NCBI GenBank assembly: GCA_009779265.1 | Contig: WREP01000021.1 | Coordinates: 1-47,639 of the forward strand | Source of the DNA: Betaproteobacteria bacterium | GTDB lineage: Bacteria; Pseudomonadota; Gammaproteobacteria; Burkholderiales; Rhodocyclaceae | DNA: 47,639 nt | Direction: 5' to 3' | Shown: positions 1-9,113 of the stretch, one piece after another | Numbering within the stretch: position 1 is the stretch's first letter | Layout: every line of letters starts with the position of its first letter | Notes under the pieces: generated by a model | Told to the model about the DNA's origin: nothing | The model's input: only the letters and a program-made list of their open reading frames with translations | Databases searched by the model: none | Position numbers and translations under genes: made by a program

Positions 1-121
1 CAACATCGCGATGACGGTCAAGCTGATCGCGCCGATCGCCATGGAAGAAGGTCTGCGCTTCGCCATCCGCGAAGGCGGCCGTACCGTCGGCGCCGGCGTC
101 GTTGCCAAGGTCATCGAGTAA
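1..121 (+). CDS. tuf: Elongation factor Tu, C-terminal end only (partial)
   Basis: The window opens inside the last 39 codons of EF-Tu; the frame begins at base 2 and stops at TAA 119-121. The visible peptide ends [14 protein letters not shown], the near-invariant C-terminus of EF-Tu domain 3. EF-Tu is the GTPase that delivers aminoacyl-tRNA to the ribosomal A site; domain 3 contacts tRNA and EF-Ts. The G domain lies outside the window. Its place just before rpsJ fits the str-S10 junction of proteobacteria, where fusA and tuf precede the S10 operon. Confidence 0.95.
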   Translation, partial: NIAMTVKLIAPIAMEEGLRFAIREGGRTVGAGVVAKVIE

Positions 122-133
122 GCCTGTTCGTCA

Positions 134-160
134 GGCCGGGAGCTGAAACGGTTTCCGGCC
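134..160 (+). terminator. Stem-loop between tuf and rpsJ
   Basis: GGCCGG at 134-139 pairs with CCGGCC at 155-160; a G-U and an A-T pair can extend the stem inward. The loop is about 11 bases. There is no T run after it, only GCATTGTTCTTT, so it may be a weak attenuator or a leader structure of the S10 operon instead of a full terminator. No clear promoter was seen between tuf and rpsJ. Confidence 0.3.
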
Positions 161-211
161 GCATTGTTCTTTGAATCGCGCTCTTTACATCGTTCTTTGG
201 AAGCCAGAAAA

Positions 212-523
212 ATGCACAACCAGAAAATCCGTATCCGCCTGAAGGCCTTCGACTATCGCCTGATCGATCAATCCGCCCAGGAAATCGTCGAGACCGCCAA
301 GCGCACCGGCGCCGTCGTTTGCGGCCCCGTGCCCCTGCCGACCCGCAAACAGCGCTTCGACATCCTGCGTTCGCCGCACGTCAACAAGGCTTCCCGCGAT
401 CAGCTCGAAATCCGCACCCACCTGCGTTTGATGGACATCATCGATCCCACCGACAAGACCGTCGATGCCCTGATGAAGCTCGATCTGCCGGCTGGCGTCG
501 ATGTCGAAATCAAGTTGCAGTAA
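212..523 (+). CDS. rpsJ: Small ribosomal subunit protein S10
   Basis: S10, 103 aa, the family's usual length, sits in the head of the 30S subunit and also acts with NusB in transcription antitermination. The start at ATG 212 gives [19 protein letters not shown], the standard N-terminus, with GGAAG at 199-203 as ribosome binding site. The frame stays open upstream to 164, but that extension has no homology to S10. It is the first gene of the S10 operon. A gap of 110 bases with promoter-like sequence separates it from rplC, a wider gap than anywhere else in this operon. Confidence 0.97.
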   Translation: MHNQKIRIRLKAFDYRLIDQSAQEIVETAKRTGAVVCGPVPLPTRKQRFDILRSPHVNKASRDQLEIRTHLRLMDIIDPTDKTVDALMKLDLPAGVDVEIKLQ

Positions 524-544
524 GGCAGCAAGTACGGATATAAT
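515..544 (+). promoter_or_regulatory. Candidate promoter in the rpsJ-rplC gap
   Basis: TTGCAG at 515-520 (overlapping the rpsJ stop) and a perfect TATAAT at 539-544 are 18 bases apart. The -35 box is weak and the -10 box is perfect. It could start a transcript about 85 bases before rplC, giving rplC and later genes an initiation site independent of rpsJ. Inferred from sequence alone. Confidence 0.45.
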
Positions 545-633
545 TTGAAGTTTTCGGGGGTGGCCGGCAACGGTTGCCCATTCGTTGTTTTACATCGACC
601 GGCCAATCGCAGCCGGCGATGAGGAGAATAACC

Positions 634-1272
634 ATGAGTCTAGGCCTTGTTGGTCGCAAGGTCGGCATGACTCGCATCTTTGCCGAGGATGGTGCGTCCA
701 TTCCGGTGACGGTGCTTGACGTGTCGAACAACCGCGTGACCCAAGTCAAAACGCCGGAGGTCGACGGCTACGCAGCCGTTCAAGTCGCCTTCGGTCAGCG
801 CCGCGCCTCGCGTGTTTCCAAGCCGGAAGCTGGCCATCTGGCCAAGGCGGGCGTGGAAGCCGGGCATGTCCTCAAGGAATTCCAGGTTGACGCCGAGCAA
901 CTGGCCTCGTTCAAGGCTGGTGATGCGGTCGCGGCCACCATTTTCGCCGAAGGGCAGAAGGTGGATGTCAGCGGCAGGTCGATCGGTAAGGGCTTCCAGG
1001 GCGGCATCAAGCGCCACAATTTCAAATCGCAGCGCGCTTCGCACGGTAACTCGGTGTCGCACAATGCGCCGGGTTCCATCGGTATGAACCAGGATCCGGG
1101 CCGTGTTTTCCCCGGCAAGCGGATGGCTGGTCATCTCGGCGATGTGCGGACCACGATGCAGGGTCTGACCGTCGTTCGCGTCGATGCCGAGCGTCAGTTG
1201 CTGTTGATCAAGGGTGCCGTTCCCGGCGCCAAGGGTGCCGATGTGGTCGTGCGTCCGGCAGTCAAGGCTTGA
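634..1272 (+). CDS. rplC: Large ribosomal subunit protein L3
   Basis: L3, 212 aa, binds near the 3' end of 23S rRNA and is among the first proteins in 50S assembly. ATG 634 follows GAGGAG at 621-626 and yields [16 protein letters not shown], the normal start; the frame is open further upstream but without homology. The stretch [13 protein letters not shown] (about 148-160) keeps the glutamine (Q153 here) equivalent to the one PrmB methylates in E. coli. Ten bases separate its stop from rplD. Confidence 0.97.
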   Translation: MSLGLVGRKVGMTRIFAEDGASIPVTVLDVSNNRVTQVKTPEVDGYAAVQVAFGQRRASRVSKPEAGHLAKAGVEAGHVLKEFQVDAEQLASFKAGDAVAATIFAEGQKVDVSGRSIGKGFQGGIKRHNFKSQRASHGNSVSHNAPGSIGMNQDPGRVFPGKRMAGHLGDVRTTMQGLTVVRVDAERQLLLIKGAVPGAKGADVVVRPAVKA

Positions 1273-1282
1273 GGGGGGCGAC

Positions 1283-1906
1283 ATGGAACTCAAGGTAATT
1301 AACGAGCAAGGCCAGGAAGCCGCCAAGTTGCAGGCATCCGATCTGTTGTTCGGGCGCGACTTCAATGAGGCGCTGGTGCACCAGGTGGTCGTGGCCTATC
1401 AGGCCAATGCCCGCTCCGGCAGCAGCAAGCAGAAGGATCGTTCGGAAGTCCGTCACACCACCACCAAGCCGTGGCGCCAGAAGGGAACGGGCCGCGCCCG
1501 CTCCGGCAGCAACGGCAGCCCGCTGTGGCGTGGAGGCGGTCGGATTTTCCCGAATTCGCCCGAGCAGAATTACAGCCAGAAGGTCAACAAGAAGATGTTC
1601 CGCGCCGGCATGGCTGCGATCCTCTCCGAGTTGGCTCGCCAGGATCGCCTGATCGTCGTCGACGAGATCGCGATCGCGGCGCCGAAGACCAAGCTGTTCG
1701 CCGAGAAGCTGAAGGGCATGGGTCTTGAAGGCAATCTTCTGGTCATTACCGACGAACTGAGCGAAAACCTCTACCTGTCGTCGCGCAACCTGCCCAACGT
1801 TCTGGTGCTCGAAGCCCAGGAAGCCGATCCGGTTTCCCTGGTTCGCTTCGCCAAGGTGCTGGTCACCAAGAACGCCGTGGCCAAGTTCGAGGAGATGTGG
1901 GGATGA
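1283..1906 (+). CDS. rplD: Large ribosomal subunit protein L4
   Basis: L4, 207 aa, has a globular domain and a long loop that lines the peptide exit tunnel. In enteric bacteria it also represses its own S10 operon, though no such leader can be assigned here. The start ATG 1283 is preceded by GAGGGGGG and gives [10 protein letters not shown]. The basic loop is visible as [19 protein letters not shown] at about residues 60-80. The last bases overlap rplW by ATGA, which suggests coupled translation. Confidence 0.97.
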   Translation: MELKVINEQGQEAAKLQASDLLFGRDFNEALVHQVVVAYQANARSGSSKQKDRSEVRHTTTKPWRQKGTGRARSGSNGSPLWRGGGRIFPNSPEQNYSQKVNKKMFRAGMAAILSELARQDRLIVVDEIAIAAPKTKLFAEKLKGMGLEGNLLVITDELSENLYLSSRNLPNVLVLEAQEADPVSLVRFAKVLVTKNAVAKFEEMWG

Positions 1907-2205
1907 ACCAGGAACGTCTGATGCAGGTGCTGCTGGCGCCGCAAATCTCCGAAAAGGCCACCTTCGTCGCCGAGAAAAACGAGCAAGTGGTGTTCCGCGT
2001 CGTTTCCGACGCCACCAAGCCGGAAATCAAGGCGGCAGTCGAACTGCTGTTCAAGGTCGAGGTCGAGGGCGTGCAAGTCGCCAACGTCAAGGGCAAGGTC
2101 AAGCGCTTCAAGGGCGCGATTGGCCGCCGCAAGGGCTGGAAGAAAGCCTTTGTCAGCCTCAAGGCCGGCCAGGAAATCAATTTTGTTGAAGGGGGGAATG
2201 CCTGA
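1903..2205 (+). CDS. rplW: Large ribosomal subunit protein L23
   Basis: L23, 100 aa, lies at the exit of the peptide tunnel and is the docking site for trigger factor and the signal recognition particle. ATG 1903 overlaps the rplD stop codon (ATGA) and gives [20 protein letters not shown], the normal N-terminus. A GTG two codons earlier is less likely. The C-terminal half carries the expected basic stretch [19 protein letters not shown]. Its stop shares one base with the rplB start (TGATG). Confidence 0.96.
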   Translation: MNQERLMQVLLAPQISEKATFVAEKNEQVVFRVVSDATKPEIKAAVELLFKVEVEGVQVANVKGKVKRFKGAIGRRKGWKKAFVSLKAGQEINFVEGGNA

Positions 2206-3032
2206 TGGCTCTCGTCAAAGTCAAGCCGACTTCCCCGGGTCGCCGCGGCCTCGTTCAGCTCGTCAACGCCAACCTGCACAAGGGTAAGCCGTTTGCCGGA
2301 CTGCTCGAATCCAAGTCCGCCAGCGCCGGTCGCAACAACAAGGGCCGCATCACGGTGCGCCATCAGGGCGGCGGCCACAAGCAGGCCTACCGCGTCATCG
2401 ACTTCAAGCGCAACAAGGACGGCATCCCGGCCAAGGTTGAGCGCCTGGAATACGATCCCAATCGCACCGCCAACATCGCGCTGCTTTGCTACGCCGATGG
2501 CGAGCGCCGTTACGTCATCGCCAACAAGGGCATGGTCGTCGGCCAGCAGTTGATGAGCGGTTCCGAGGCCCCGATCAAGGCCGGCAATGCCCTGCCGATC
2601 CGCAATATTCCGGTCGGTACCACCATTTGCTGTATCGAGATGCTGCCCGGCAAGGGCGCCCAACTCGCCCGCTCGGCCGGCGCTTCCGCCCAGCTGCTGG
2701 CGCGTGAAGGCGCTTATGCCCAGATTCGCCTGCGCTCCGGCGAGGTGCGTCGGGTGCATGTCGAATGCCGCGCCACCATCGGCGAGGTCGGCAATGAAGA
2801 AAACAGCCTGCGCAAGATCGGCAAGGCCGGCGCCCAACGTTGGCGCGGCATTCGTCCGACCGTTCGCGGTACCGCGATGAACCCCATCGACCACCCGCAT
2901 GGTGGCGGTGAGGGCAGGACTGGTGAAGGCCGCGTGCCGGTCAGCCCGTGGGGTCAGCCCACCAAGGGTTATCGCACACGCAGCAACAAGCGCACGAACG
3001 GCATGATCGTTCAGCGTCGTCATAAGCGTTAA
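2205..3032 (+). CDS. rplB: Large ribosomal subunit protein L2
   Basis: L2, 275 aa, one of the most conserved ribosomal proteins, is needed for subunit joining and a working peptidyl transferase centre. The hallmark [14 protein letters not shown] near residues 224-237 carries the conserved histidine pair. The start ATG at 2205 overlaps the rplW stop by one base, with a GGGGGG ribosome binding site inside the end of rplW. Length and sequence are typical. Confidence 0.98.
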   Translation: MALVKVKPTSPGRRGLVQLVNANLHKGKPFAGLLESKSASAGRNNKGRITVRHQGGGHKQAYRVIDFKRNKDGIPAKVERLEYDPNRTANIALLCYADGERRYVIANKGMVVGQQLMSGSEAPIKAGNALPIRNIPVGTTICCIEMLPGKGAQLARSAGASAQLLAREGAYAQIRLRSGEVRRVHVECRATIGEVGNEENSLRKIGKAGAQRWRGIRPTVRGTAMNPIDHPHGGGEGRTGEGRVPVSPWGQPTKGYRTRSNKRTNGMIVQRRHKR

Positions 3033-3042
3033 GGGGTAGGAA

Positions 3043-3318
3043 ATGGGACGTTCTCTCAAAAAGGGTCCGTTTGTCGATGCGCACCTGATCGCCAAGGTCG
3101 AAGCGGTTCGCGCCACCAATGACAAGCGCCCGATCAAGACCTGGTCGCGTCGTTCGACGATCCTCCCCGAGTTCATCGGTCTGACGGTTGCGGTTCACAA
3201 CGGCAAGCAGCACATCCCGGTGTTCGTCACCGAGAATATGGTTGGCCACAAGCTCGGCGAGTTTTCGCTGACCCGGACGTTCAAGGGTCACACCGCCGGC
3301 AAGAAAGCCAAGAAATAA
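3043..3318 (+). CDS. rpsS: Small ribosomal subunit protein S19
   Basis: S19, 91 aa, binds 16S rRNA in the 30S head as a pair with S13 and contacts the A-site finger of the 50S. The N-terminus [15 protein letters not shown] and the core [19 protein letters not shown] are diagnostic. The ATG is preceded by AAGGGG. It lies 10 bases after rplB and 9 before rplV in an unbroken S10 operon. Confidence 0.97.
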   Translation: MGRSLKKGPFVDAHLIAKVEAVRATNDKRPIKTWSRRSTILPEFIGLTVAVHNGKQHIPVFVTENMVGHKLGEFSLTRTFKGHTAGKKAKK

Positions 3319-3327
3319 GGAACTGAC

Positions 3328-3657
3328 ATGGAAACTCGTGCAAGTCTGCGAGGCGTTCGCCTCTCTGCGCAAAAGGGCCGCCTGGTGGCGGATCTGGTGC
3401 GCGGCAAGCCGGTTGGTCAGGCTCTGGACATCCTGGCTTTCTCCCCGAAGAAGGGGGCTGGCATCGTCAAGAAAGTGCTGGAGTCGGCCATCGCCAACGC
3501 CGAGCACAACGATGGCGCCGATATCGACGAGCTGATGGTGAAGACCGTCTGCGTCGAAAAGGGCATGGTGCTGAAGCGTTTCACCGCGCGCGCCAAGGGT
3601 CGTGGCAATCGGATCAGCAAGCCGACCTGTCACATTTATCTGACCGTTGGCAACTGA
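3328..3657 (+). CDS. rplV: Large ribosomal subunit protein L22
   Basis: L22, 109 aa, has a globular surface domain and a beta-hairpin that reaches into the exit tunnel; changes in that hairpin alter macrolide sensitivity in other bacteria. The hairpin region is [20 protein letters not shown] at about residues 76-95. The N-terminus [20 protein letters not shown] is typical, with AAGGA before the ATG. Nine bases separate it from rpsC. Confidence 0.97.
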   Translation: METRASLRGVRLSAQKGRLVADLVRGKPVGQALDILAFSPKKGAGIVKKVLESAIANAEHNDGADIDELMVKTVCVEKGMVLKRFTARAKGRGNRISKPTCHIYLTVGN

Positions 3658-3666
3658 GGAAGAAGC

Positions 3667-4461
3667 ATGGGACAGAAAATTCATCCGACAGGCTTCCGTC
3701 TGGCCGTCACCAAAAACTGGAGTTCCCGTTGGTACGCCGACAGCAAGGAATTTCCGGGCATGCTCCAGGAAGATGTCAAGGTTCGTGAATACCTGAAGCG
3801 CAAGCTGGCGCATGCCTCCGTCGGCCGCGTGCTGATCGAGCGGCCGGCCAAGAATGCCCGCGTCACCGTGTTCTCCGCCCGTCCGGGCGTGGTCATCGGC
3901 AAGAAGGGCGAGGATATCGAACAACTGCGCACGGATCTCCAGCGCATCATGGGCGTGCCCGTGCATGTGTCGATCGAGGAAATCCGCAAGCCGGAAGTCG
4001 ATGCCCAGTTGATCGCCGATTCCATTGCCCAGCAACTGGAAAAGCGCATCATGTTCCGCCGCGCCATGAAGCGCGCCATGCAGAACGCCATGCGTCTGGG
4101 CGCCCAGGGCATCAAGGTGATGAGCGCCGGTCGTCTGAACGGCGCCGAAATCGCCCGTAGCGAGTGGTATCGCGAAGGCCGTGTGCCCCTGCACACCCTG
4201 CGCGCCGACATCGACTACGCGACCTCGGAGGCGCTGACCACCTACGGCATCATCGGTATCAAGGTCTGGGTTTACAAGGGCGACCTGCTCGATCGCAACG
4301 AGCAGCCGGAAGTCGTTGAGCCGGCTTCCGAAGAGCGTCGTCCGCGGCGCGCCCCGGCCAAGCCGGACGGCGACAAGCCGCGTACCCGCACGGTCAGGAA
4401 GGCCGATGGCGGCGGCGATGCTAACGCCCCGGCCAAGCGAGTAAGAAAGGCAGGTGCTTAA
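3667..4461 (+). CDS. rpsC: Small ribosomal subunit protein S3
   Basis: S3, 264 aa, lines the mRNA entry tunnel and takes part in mRNA unwinding. The KH-domain loop GKKG is at residues 78-81 ([13 protein letters not shown]). The protein is about 30 residues longer than the E. coli form: from about residue 220 it carries a charged, Arg/Lys/Pro-rich tail ([20 protein letters not shown]). Such tails are common in betaproteobacterial S3. The start ATG follows GAGGAAGA; one base separates its stop from rplP. Confidence 0.97.
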   Translation: MGQKIHPTGFRLAVTKNWSSRWYADSKEFPGMLQEDVKVREYLKRKLAHASVGRVLIERPAKNARVTVFSARPGVVIGKKGEDIEQLRTDLQRIMGVPVHVSIEEIRKPEVDAQLIADSIAQQLEKRIMFRRAMKRAMQNAMRLGAQGIKVMSAGRLNGAEIARSEWYREGRVPLHTLRADIDYATSEALTTYGIIGIKVWVYKGDLLDRNEQPEVVEPASEERRPRRAPAKPDGDKPRTRTVRKADGGGDANAPAKRVRKAGA

Positions 4462-4462
4462 C

Positions 4463-4876
4463 ATGTTGCAACCTAATCGTCGCAAGTTCCGCAAGGAGCA
4501 AAAGGGACGCAACGAAGGTCTGGCCACGCGCGGCACCAAGGTGTCGTTCGGCGAGTGGGGCCTCAAGGCGACCGGTCGCGGTCGCCTGACGGCCCGCCAG
4601 ATCGAGGCTGCCCGGCGGGCGATGACCCGCCACATCAAGCGGGGCGGCCGCATCTGGATCCGCATCTTCCCGGACAAGCCGATTTCCAAGAAGCCGGCCG
4701 AAGTCCGCATGGGTAACGGCAAGGGCAATCCGGAATACTGGGTCGCCGAGATCCAGCCGGGCAAGGTGCTCTATGAAATGGATGGCGTCAATGAGGCCCT
4801 GGCGCGCGAGGCATTTGCCCTGGCGGCCGCCAAGTTGCCGATTGCCACCACCTTCGTGACACGTCATCTGGGGTAA
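4463..4876 (+). CDS. rplP: Large ribosomal subunit protein L16
   Basis: L16, 137 aa, organises the aminoacyl-tRNA site of the 50S subunit. ATG 4463 gives [17 protein letters not shown], the normal start; an in-frame ATG at 4454 inside the end of rpsC is not the family start. The core [20 protein letters not shown] is present, including the arginine region hydroxylated by a 2-oxoglutarate oxygenase in E. coli. It runs straight into rpmC with a 2-base gap. Confidence 0.97.
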   Translation: MLQPNRRKFRKEQKGRNEGLATRGTKVSFGEWGLKATGRGRLTARQIEAARRAMTRHIKRGGRIWIRIFPDKPISKKPAEVRMGNGKGNPEYWVAEIQPGKVLYEMDGVNEALAREAFALAAAKLPIATTFVTRHLG

Positions 4877-4878
4877 TC

Positions 4879-5073
4879 ATGAAAGCCAGTGAATTGAGAA
4901 CCAAGAGCGTGGACGAGCTCAACAAGGAATTGCTGGATCTGCTGAAGGCCCAGTTCGGCCTGCGCATGCAGATCGCCACCCAGCAATTGTCCAATACCAG
5001 CCAAATATCCAAGGTGCGCCGCGACATCGCTCGCGTGCGTACGCTTATCCGTGAAAAGGCGGTGCAGCAATGA
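4879..5073 (+). CDS. rpmC: Large ribosomal subunit protein L29
   Basis: L29, 64 aa, is a helical hairpin protein next to L23 at the tunnel exit. The sequence [19 protein letters not shown] and the second helix [18 protein letters not shown] are typical. Its TGA overlaps the rpsQ ATG by four bases (ATGA). Length matches the family. Confidence 0.96.
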   Translation: MKASELRTKSVDELNKELLDLLKAQFGLRMQIATQQLSNTSQISKVRRDIARVRTLIREKAVQQ

Positions 5074-5336
5074 GCGAAACCACCCGTATCAAACGCACGC
5101 TGATCGGCCGCGTCGTCAGCGACAAGATGGAAAAGACGGTCACCGTTCTCGTCGAACGCAAGGTCAAGCACCCGGTGTACGGCAAGGTGATGGTCCGCTC
5201 CAAGAAGTATCACGCCCACAACGACGGCAATACGGCCCGGGCCGGCGATCTCGTCGAGATCGTCGAAACCCGTCCGTTGTCGAAGACCAAGGCTTGGGCC
5301 GTGACCAGCGTTCTGCAAAAGGCGGTCGTGGTCTGA
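5070..5336 (+). CDS. rpsQ: Small ribosomal subunit protein S17
   Basis: S17, 88 aa, is an OB-fold protein that binds 16S rRNA early in 30S assembly. The motifs [20 protein letters not shown] and [13 protein letters not shown] are diagnostic. ATGA overlap with rpmC implies coupled translation. It is the last gene of the S10 operon. The 160 bases after it hold a terminator-like hairpin fused to a promoter, described separately. Confidence 0.97.
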   Translation: MSETTRIKRTLIGRVVSDKMEKTVTVLVERKVKHPVYGKVMVRSKKYHAHNDGNTARAGDLVEIVETRPLSKTKAWAVTSVLQKAVVV

Positions 5337-5356
5337 CAAAATTTGTGCAAAAACGC

Positions 5357-5386
5357 TTGCGCGATTGGCGAAGAGGCCGGTATAAT
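5357..5386 (+). promoter_or_regulatory. Candidate spc operon promoter upstream of rplN
   Basis: TTGCGC at 5357-5362 and a perfect TATAAT at 5381-5386 are separated by 18 bases. Transcription would start near 5393 and leave a leader of about 105 bases before rplN. The leader ends with GGAGTTAATTTAAATG, whose GGAG is the likely rplN ribosome binding site. The position between S10 and spc operons is where a separate promoter is expected. The -10 box is also the loop of a hairpin. Confidence 0.6.
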
Positions 5387-5401
5387 CCGGCTTCTTTTTT
5401 T
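5371..5401 (+). terminator. Hairpin with T run after rpsQ, loop is the -10 box
   Basis: The arms AAGAGGCCGG (5371-5380) and CCGGCTTCTT (5387-5396) pair over 10 positions with one G-U, the loop is TATAAT, and five more T residues follow. This has the form of an intrinsic terminator for transcripts coming from rpsQ. RNA started at the overlapping promoter begins downstream of the left arm and so cannot form it. Confidence 0.55.
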
Positions 5402-5496
5402 GCAGCCACCGCGCTTCGCGGCGGCGGGCAAGGAAATTCGACCCTTACGGGTTCCAAGACTGACCGCGCAGGCGGATTAAGTTGGAGTTAATTTAA

Positions 5497-5865
5497 ATGA
5501 TTCAGATGCAGACGACGCTGGACGTCGCCGACAATACCGGCGCGCGTTCAGTCATGTGTATCAAGGTGCTGGGCGGCTCCAAGCGCCGCTATGCCGGCAT
5601 TGGCGACATCATCAAGGTCAGCATCAAGGATGCTGCGCCGCGCGGTCGCGTCAAGAAAGGCGATGTCTACAACGCCGTGGTGGTTCGCACCGCCAAGGGC
5701 GTGCGTCGTCCGGACGGCTCGCTGATCCGCTTTGATGGCAATGCCGCCGTTCTCCTCAACAACAAGCTCGAGCCGATCGGCACGCGCATCTTTGGCCCGG
5801 TGACCCGCGAACTGCGTACCGAGCGCTTCATGAAGATCGTGTCCCTGGCTCCTGAAGTGCTGTAA
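5497..5865 (+). CDS. rplN: Large ribosomal subunit protein L14
   Basis: L14, 122 aa, forms part of the 50S interface and contacts L19 and 16S rRNA. The start [20 protein letters not shown] is the family signature. It is the first gene of the spc operon here, behind a long leader with its own promoter candidate. Length is exactly typical. rplX follows after 10 bases. Confidence 0.98.
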   Translation: MIQMQTTLDVADNTGARSVMCIKVLGGSKRRYAGIGDIIKVSIKDAAPRGRVKKGDVYNAVVVRTAKGVRRPDGSLIRFDGNAAVLLNNKLEPIGTRIFGPVTRELRTERFMKIVSLAPEVL

Positions 5866-5875
5866 GGAAGGCGAG

Positions 5876-6202
5876 ATGGAAAAGATTCGCAAGGGCGACG
5901 AGATCATCGTCATTACCGGCAAGGATAAGGGCCGGCGCGGCACCGTGCTGCGCCGCGTCGACGACGAGCATGTCCTCGTCGAAGGCATCAACCGCGCCAA
6001 GAAGCACGTCAAGCCGAACCCGATGAAGGGCGAGGCCGGCGGCATCGTCGACAAGGACATGCCGATTCATCTCTCCAATGTCGCGCTGTTCAATCCGGCG
6101 ACCAAGCAGGCCGGCCGCGTCGGCTTCAAGGTCCTCGATGACGGTCGCAAGGTTCGCGTGTTCCGCTCCAAGGAACATGGCGAGCAACTGGTAGACGCAT
6201 AA
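5876..6202 (+). CDS. rplX: Large ribosomal subunit protein L24
   Basis: L24, 108 aa, starts 50S assembly by binding the 5' domain of 23S rRNA. The KOW motif is seen as [20 protein letters not shown] at residues 4-23. The ATG follows AAGGAAGGCGAG. Length matches the family; rplE starts 9 bases after its stop. Confidence 0.97.
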   Translation: MEKIRKGDEIIVITGKDKGRRGTVLRRVDDEHVLVEGINRAKKHVKPNPMKGEAGGIVDKDMPIHLSNVALFNPATKQAGRVGFKVLDDGRKVRVFRSKEHGEQLVDA

Positions 6203-6211
6203 GGGGTAGTC

Positions 6212-6751
6212 ATGGCGCGTTTGCAACAAGTTTACAAGGACAACATCGTCGGCGAGCTGGTCAAGCAGTTTGGCTACAAGTCGGTGATGGAAGTGCCGCG
6301 CATCACCAAGATCACCCTTAACATGGGTGTGGGTGAGGCGGTTGCCGACAAGAAGATTCTCGAAAATGCCGTCGGCGACATGCAGAAAATCTCCGGTCAG
6401 AAGCCGGTGACGACCAAGGCCAGGAAGTCGATCGCCGGTTTCAAGATTCGCGACGGCTATCCCATCGGCTGCATGGTCACCCTGCGCGGCCCGCGCATGT
6501 TCGAGTTCCTGGATCGTCTGGTTACGGTCGCCCTGCCGCGCGTGCGCGACTTCCGCGGCATTTCCGGCAAGGGTTTTGACGGTCAGGGCAACTACAACAT
6601 GGGCGTCAAGGAACAGATCATTTTCCCGGAAATCGAGTACGACAAGATCGATGCGCTGCGGGGTATGAATATCAGTATCACCACGACCGCGAAGACCGAT
6701 GCCGAGGCGAAAGCCCTGCTGACCGCGTTCAAGTTTCCGTTCAAGAATTGA
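6212..6751 (+). CDS. rplE: Large ribosomal subunit protein L5
   Basis: L5, 179 aa, binds 5S rRNA and forms the bridge to S13 in the 30S head. Diagnostic segments are [20 protein letters not shown] and the glycine-rich [20 protein letters not shown] near the C-terminus. The start [11 protein letters not shown] follows AAGGGG. It is the third gene of the spc operon, 7 bases before rpsN. Confidence 0.98.
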   Translation: MARLQQVYKDNIVGELVKQFGYKSVMEVPRITKITLNMGVGEAVADKKILENAVGDMQKISGQKPVTTKARKSIAGFKIRDGYPIGCMVTLRGPRMFEFLDRLVTVALPRVRDFRGISGKGFDGQGNYNMGVKEQIIFPEIEYDKIDALRGMNISITTTAKTDAEAKALLTAFKFPFKN

Positions 6752-6758
6752 GGCAATC

Positions 6759-7064
6759 ATGGCAAAACTTGCTTTGATCAACCGTGAAGAGAAGCGCCGC
6801 AAGCTGGTCGCCCAGTACGCCAAGAAGCGTGCCGCCCTGGAAGCGATCATCAATGACGCGAGCCTCTCCGATCAGGATCGCTACGACGCCCGTCTGAAAT
6901 TGCAGGCTCTGCCGCGCAATGCCAGCCCGTCGCGCCTGCGCAACCGTTGCCAGTTGACCGGCCGTCCGCGTGGTGTTTTCCGTAAATTCGGCCTGTGCCG
7001 TAACAAGATTCGCGAACTTGCCTTCAATGGCGAGATCCCGGGTGTTGTTAAGGCCAGTTGGTAA
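6759..7064 (+). CDS. rpsN: Small ribosomal subunit protein S14 (zinc-free form)
   Basis: S14, 101 aa, binds 16S rRNA in the 30S head with S3 and S10. This is the long form of about 100 residues without CxxC zinc pairs; only isolated cysteines occur ([11 protein letters not shown] and [10 protein letters not shown]). The C-terminal [20 protein letters not shown] is the family signature. It lies between rplE and rpsH as in most proteobacteria. Confidence 0.97.
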   Translation: MAKLALINREEKRRKLVAQYAKKRAALEAIINDASLSDQDRYDARLKLQALPRNASPSRLRNRCQLTGRPRGVFRKFGLCRNKIRELAFNGEIPGVVKASW

Positions 7065-7078
7065 GAGGAGATTCAGAA

Positions 7079-7474
7079 ATGGCCATGAGCGATCCAATCG
7101 CGGACATGCTGACTCGCATCCGCAACGCCCAGCTCGCCGAGAAGGCGTCTGTCTCCATGCCCTCGTCCAAGCTCAAGGCGGCTATCGCCGCCGTGCTCAA
7201 GGACGAAGGTTACGTCGATGATTTTGCCGTCCGTCAGGGCGAAGGCAAGCCGACCCTCGATATCGCGCTCAAGTATTACGCCGGCCGTCCGGTCATTGCG
7301 CGCATCGAGCGCGTGTCCCGGCCCGGTCTGCGCATCTACCGCGGCTGTCAGGACATTCCCCGCGTCATGAACGGTCTGGGCGTCGCCATCGTGTCGACCC
7401 CCAAGGGCGTCATGACCGATCGCAAGGCCCGCGCCAGCAAGGTTGGCGGCGAAGTCCTGTGCATCGTGGCGTAA
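7079..7474 (+). CDS. rpsH: Small ribosomal subunit protein S8
   Basis: S8, 131 aa, binds the central domain of 16S rRNA and represses the spc operon in E. coli by binding an mRNA mimic near rplE. ATG 7079 with AGAGGAG upstream gives [18 protein letters not shown]; a second ATG at 7085 is possible. The frame is open a few codons upstream but overlaps the rpsN stop. The C-terminus [18 protein letters not shown] is typical. Confidence 0.96.
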   Translation: MAMSDPIADMLTRIRNAQLAEKASVSMPSSKLKAAIAAVLKDEGYVDDFAVRQGEGKPTLDIALKYYAGRPVIARIERVSRPGLRIYRGCQDIPRVMNGLGVAIVSTPKGVMTDRKARASKVGGEVLCIVA

Positions 7475-7483
7475 GGAGGGGAC

Positions 7484-8014
7484 ATGTCTCGTATCGGTAA
7501 GAATCCCATCGCACTGCCCGTCGGCGTCGAAGTCGCCGTCGGCCAGGAGATCGTCGTCAAGGGGCCGCTCGGCGTCCTCAAGACCGCGGCGCATCCCTCC
7601 GTCAAGGTCGCCGTCGAAGGCGGAAACATCGAAGTTTCCAAAATCGAAGGCGCAGTCGGCGCCGCCGCCATGTGGGGCACCATGCGCGCCAATCTGAGCA
7701 ACATGGTGATCGGCGTCTCCAAGGGCTTCGAGCGCAAGCTGCAACTGGTTGGCGTCGGCTATCGCGCACAGGTTCAGGGCGATGTCCTCAATCTGTCGCT
7801 CGGCTTCTCGCATCCGGTGGCGCACAAAATGCCCGCCGGCATCAAGGTCGAGTGCCCGACGCAGACCGAAATCCTGATCAAGGGTTCGGATAAGCAGCGG
7901 GTTGGCCAGGTCGCCGCCGAAGTGCGCGCCTATCGCAAGCCGGAGCCCTACAAGGGCAAGGGCGTGCGCTACGCGGACGAAGTGGTGGTCATCAAGGAAA
8001 CCAAGAAGAAGTAA
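7484..8014 (+). CDS. rplF: Large ribosomal subunit protein L6
   Basis: L6, 176 aa, two related alpha/beta domains next to the sarcin-ricin loop, where translation factors bind. The N-terminus [17 protein letters not shown] and the C-terminal [17 protein letters not shown] are diagnostic. AGGAGGGG precedes the ATG. Length is normal and rplR follows after 9 bases. Confidence 0.97.
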   Translation: MSRIGKNPIALPVGVEVAVGQEIVVKGPLGVLKTAAHPSVKVAVEGGNIEVSKIEGAVGAAAMWGTMRANLSNMVIGVSKGFERKLQLVGVGYRAQVQGDVLNLSLGFSHPVAHKMPAGIKVECPTQTEILIKGSDKQRVGQVAAEVRAYRKPEPYKGKGVRYADEVVVIKETKKK

Positions 8015-8023
8015 GGGTGGCAT

Positions 8024-8380
8024 ATGTTTAACAGGAAAGAAGCGCGTTTGCGCCGTGCCCGCAAAACCCGGGCCAAAATCGCCGAGCTGAAAGCGGTGCG
8101 CCTGTGCGTCAACCGCACCAATTGCCACATTTACGCCCAGATCATCTCGCCCTGTGGCGGCAAGGTGCTGGCTGCGGCTTCGACGCTGGACAAGGACGTG
8201 CGCGCCAATGTCCCGAATGGCGGCAACAAGGCCGCCGCGACGACCGTGGGCAAACTGATCGCCGAGCGCGCCAAGGCCGCTGGCGTCGAGCAGGTGGCTT
8301 TCGATCGCTCCGGCCTGCGCTACCACGGTCGCGTTCAGGCGCTGGCGGAAGCCGCGCGTGAAGCCGGCCTGAAATTCTGA
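8024..8380 (+). CDS. rplR: Large ribosomal subunit protein L18
   Basis: L18, 118 aa, carries 5S rRNA into the 50S subunit together with L5. The basic N-terminus [19 protein letters not shown] and the C-terminal [20 protein letters not shown] are characteristic. It starts 9 bases after rplF, with AAGGGTGG before the ATG. Length is normal. Confidence 0.97.
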   Translation: MFNRKEARLRRARKTRAKIAELKAVRLCVNRTNCHIYAQIISPCGGKVLAAASTLDKDVRANVPNGGNKAAATTVGKLIAERAKAAGVEQVAFDRSGLRYHGRVQALAEAAREAGLKF

Positions 8381-8398
8381 TCAAGGATAGGTTGGAAA

Positions 8399-8926
8399 AT
8401 GGCTAAACCCGAAAGAAACAAGAAGCCGCAGCAGGCGGAAGAGCGCGACGACGGTCTGCGCGAAAAGATGGTTGCGGTCAACCGCGTCACCAAGGTGGTG
8501 AAGGGCGGCCGTGTTCTCGGCTTTGCCGCGCTGACCGTGGTCGGCGACGGCGATGGCGGTATCGGCATGGGTAAGGGCAAGTCCCGCGAAGTCCCGGTCG
8601 CCGCCCAGAAGGCAATGGAAGAGGCGCGGCGCAAGATGGCCAAGGTCAGCCTCAAGAACGGCACCGTGCATCACACCGTGATCGGTCGCCATGGCGCGAC
8701 CTCGGTGATGATTCAGCCGGCTCCGGAAGGCGCTGGCATCATCGCCGGCGGCGCCATGCGCGCCGTGTTCGAGGTGGCCGGCGTGACCAACGTGGTCGCC
8801 AAGGCACACGGCTCGACCAATCCCTACAACATTGTGCGCGCCACCATCGACGGTCTGTCGAAGGTCAACACGCCGGCCGAGATTGCCGCCAAGCGCGGCA
8901 AGTCGGTGGAAGAAATCCTGGGGTAA
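8399..8926 (+). CDS. rpsE: Small ribosomal subunit protein S5
   Basis: S5, 175 aa, works with S4 in decoding accuracy and lines the mRNA entry channel. The N-terminal double-stranded-RNA-binding fold is seen as [20 protein letters not shown] at about residues 22-41. The C-terminus ends [11 protein letters not shown] as usual. The ATG follows AGGATAGG. rpmD starts 3 bases after the stop. Confidence 0.97.
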   Translation: MAKPERNKKPQQAEERDDGLREKMVAVNRVTKVVKGGRVLGFAALTVVGDGDGGIGMGKGKSREVPVAAQKAMEEARRKMAKVSLKNGTVHHTVIGRHGATSVMIQPAPEGAGIIAGGAMRAVFEVAGVTNVVAKAHGSTNPYNIVRATIDGLSKVNTPAEIAAKRGKSVEEILG

Positions 8927-8929
8927 GCC

Positions 8930-9112
8930 ATGGCTGACAAGAAAATCAAGGTGCGGCTCGTCAAGAGCATCATCGGTACCAAGCAGGACCACCGCGCTAC
9001 CGTGCGTGGCCTGGGTCTGCGCAAGCTCAATAGCTGCGCCGAGCTGGAAGACACGCCGGCGGTTCGCGGCATGATCCAGAAAGTGCAGTATCTCGTGAAG
9101 GTTGAGGGCTAA
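8930..9112 (+). CDS. rpmD: Large ribosomal subunit protein L30
   Basis: L30, 60 aa, is a small 23S rRNA-binding protein. The sequence [20 protein letters not shown] and LGLRKLNS are diagnostic. The start ATG follows GGGGTAAGCC at the end of rpsE. One base separates its stop from rplO, so the two are likely translated together. Confidence 0.96.
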   Translation: MADKKIKVRLVKSIIGTKQDHRATVRGLGLRKLNSCAELEDTPAVRGMIQKVQYLVKVEG

Positions 9113-9113
9113 T

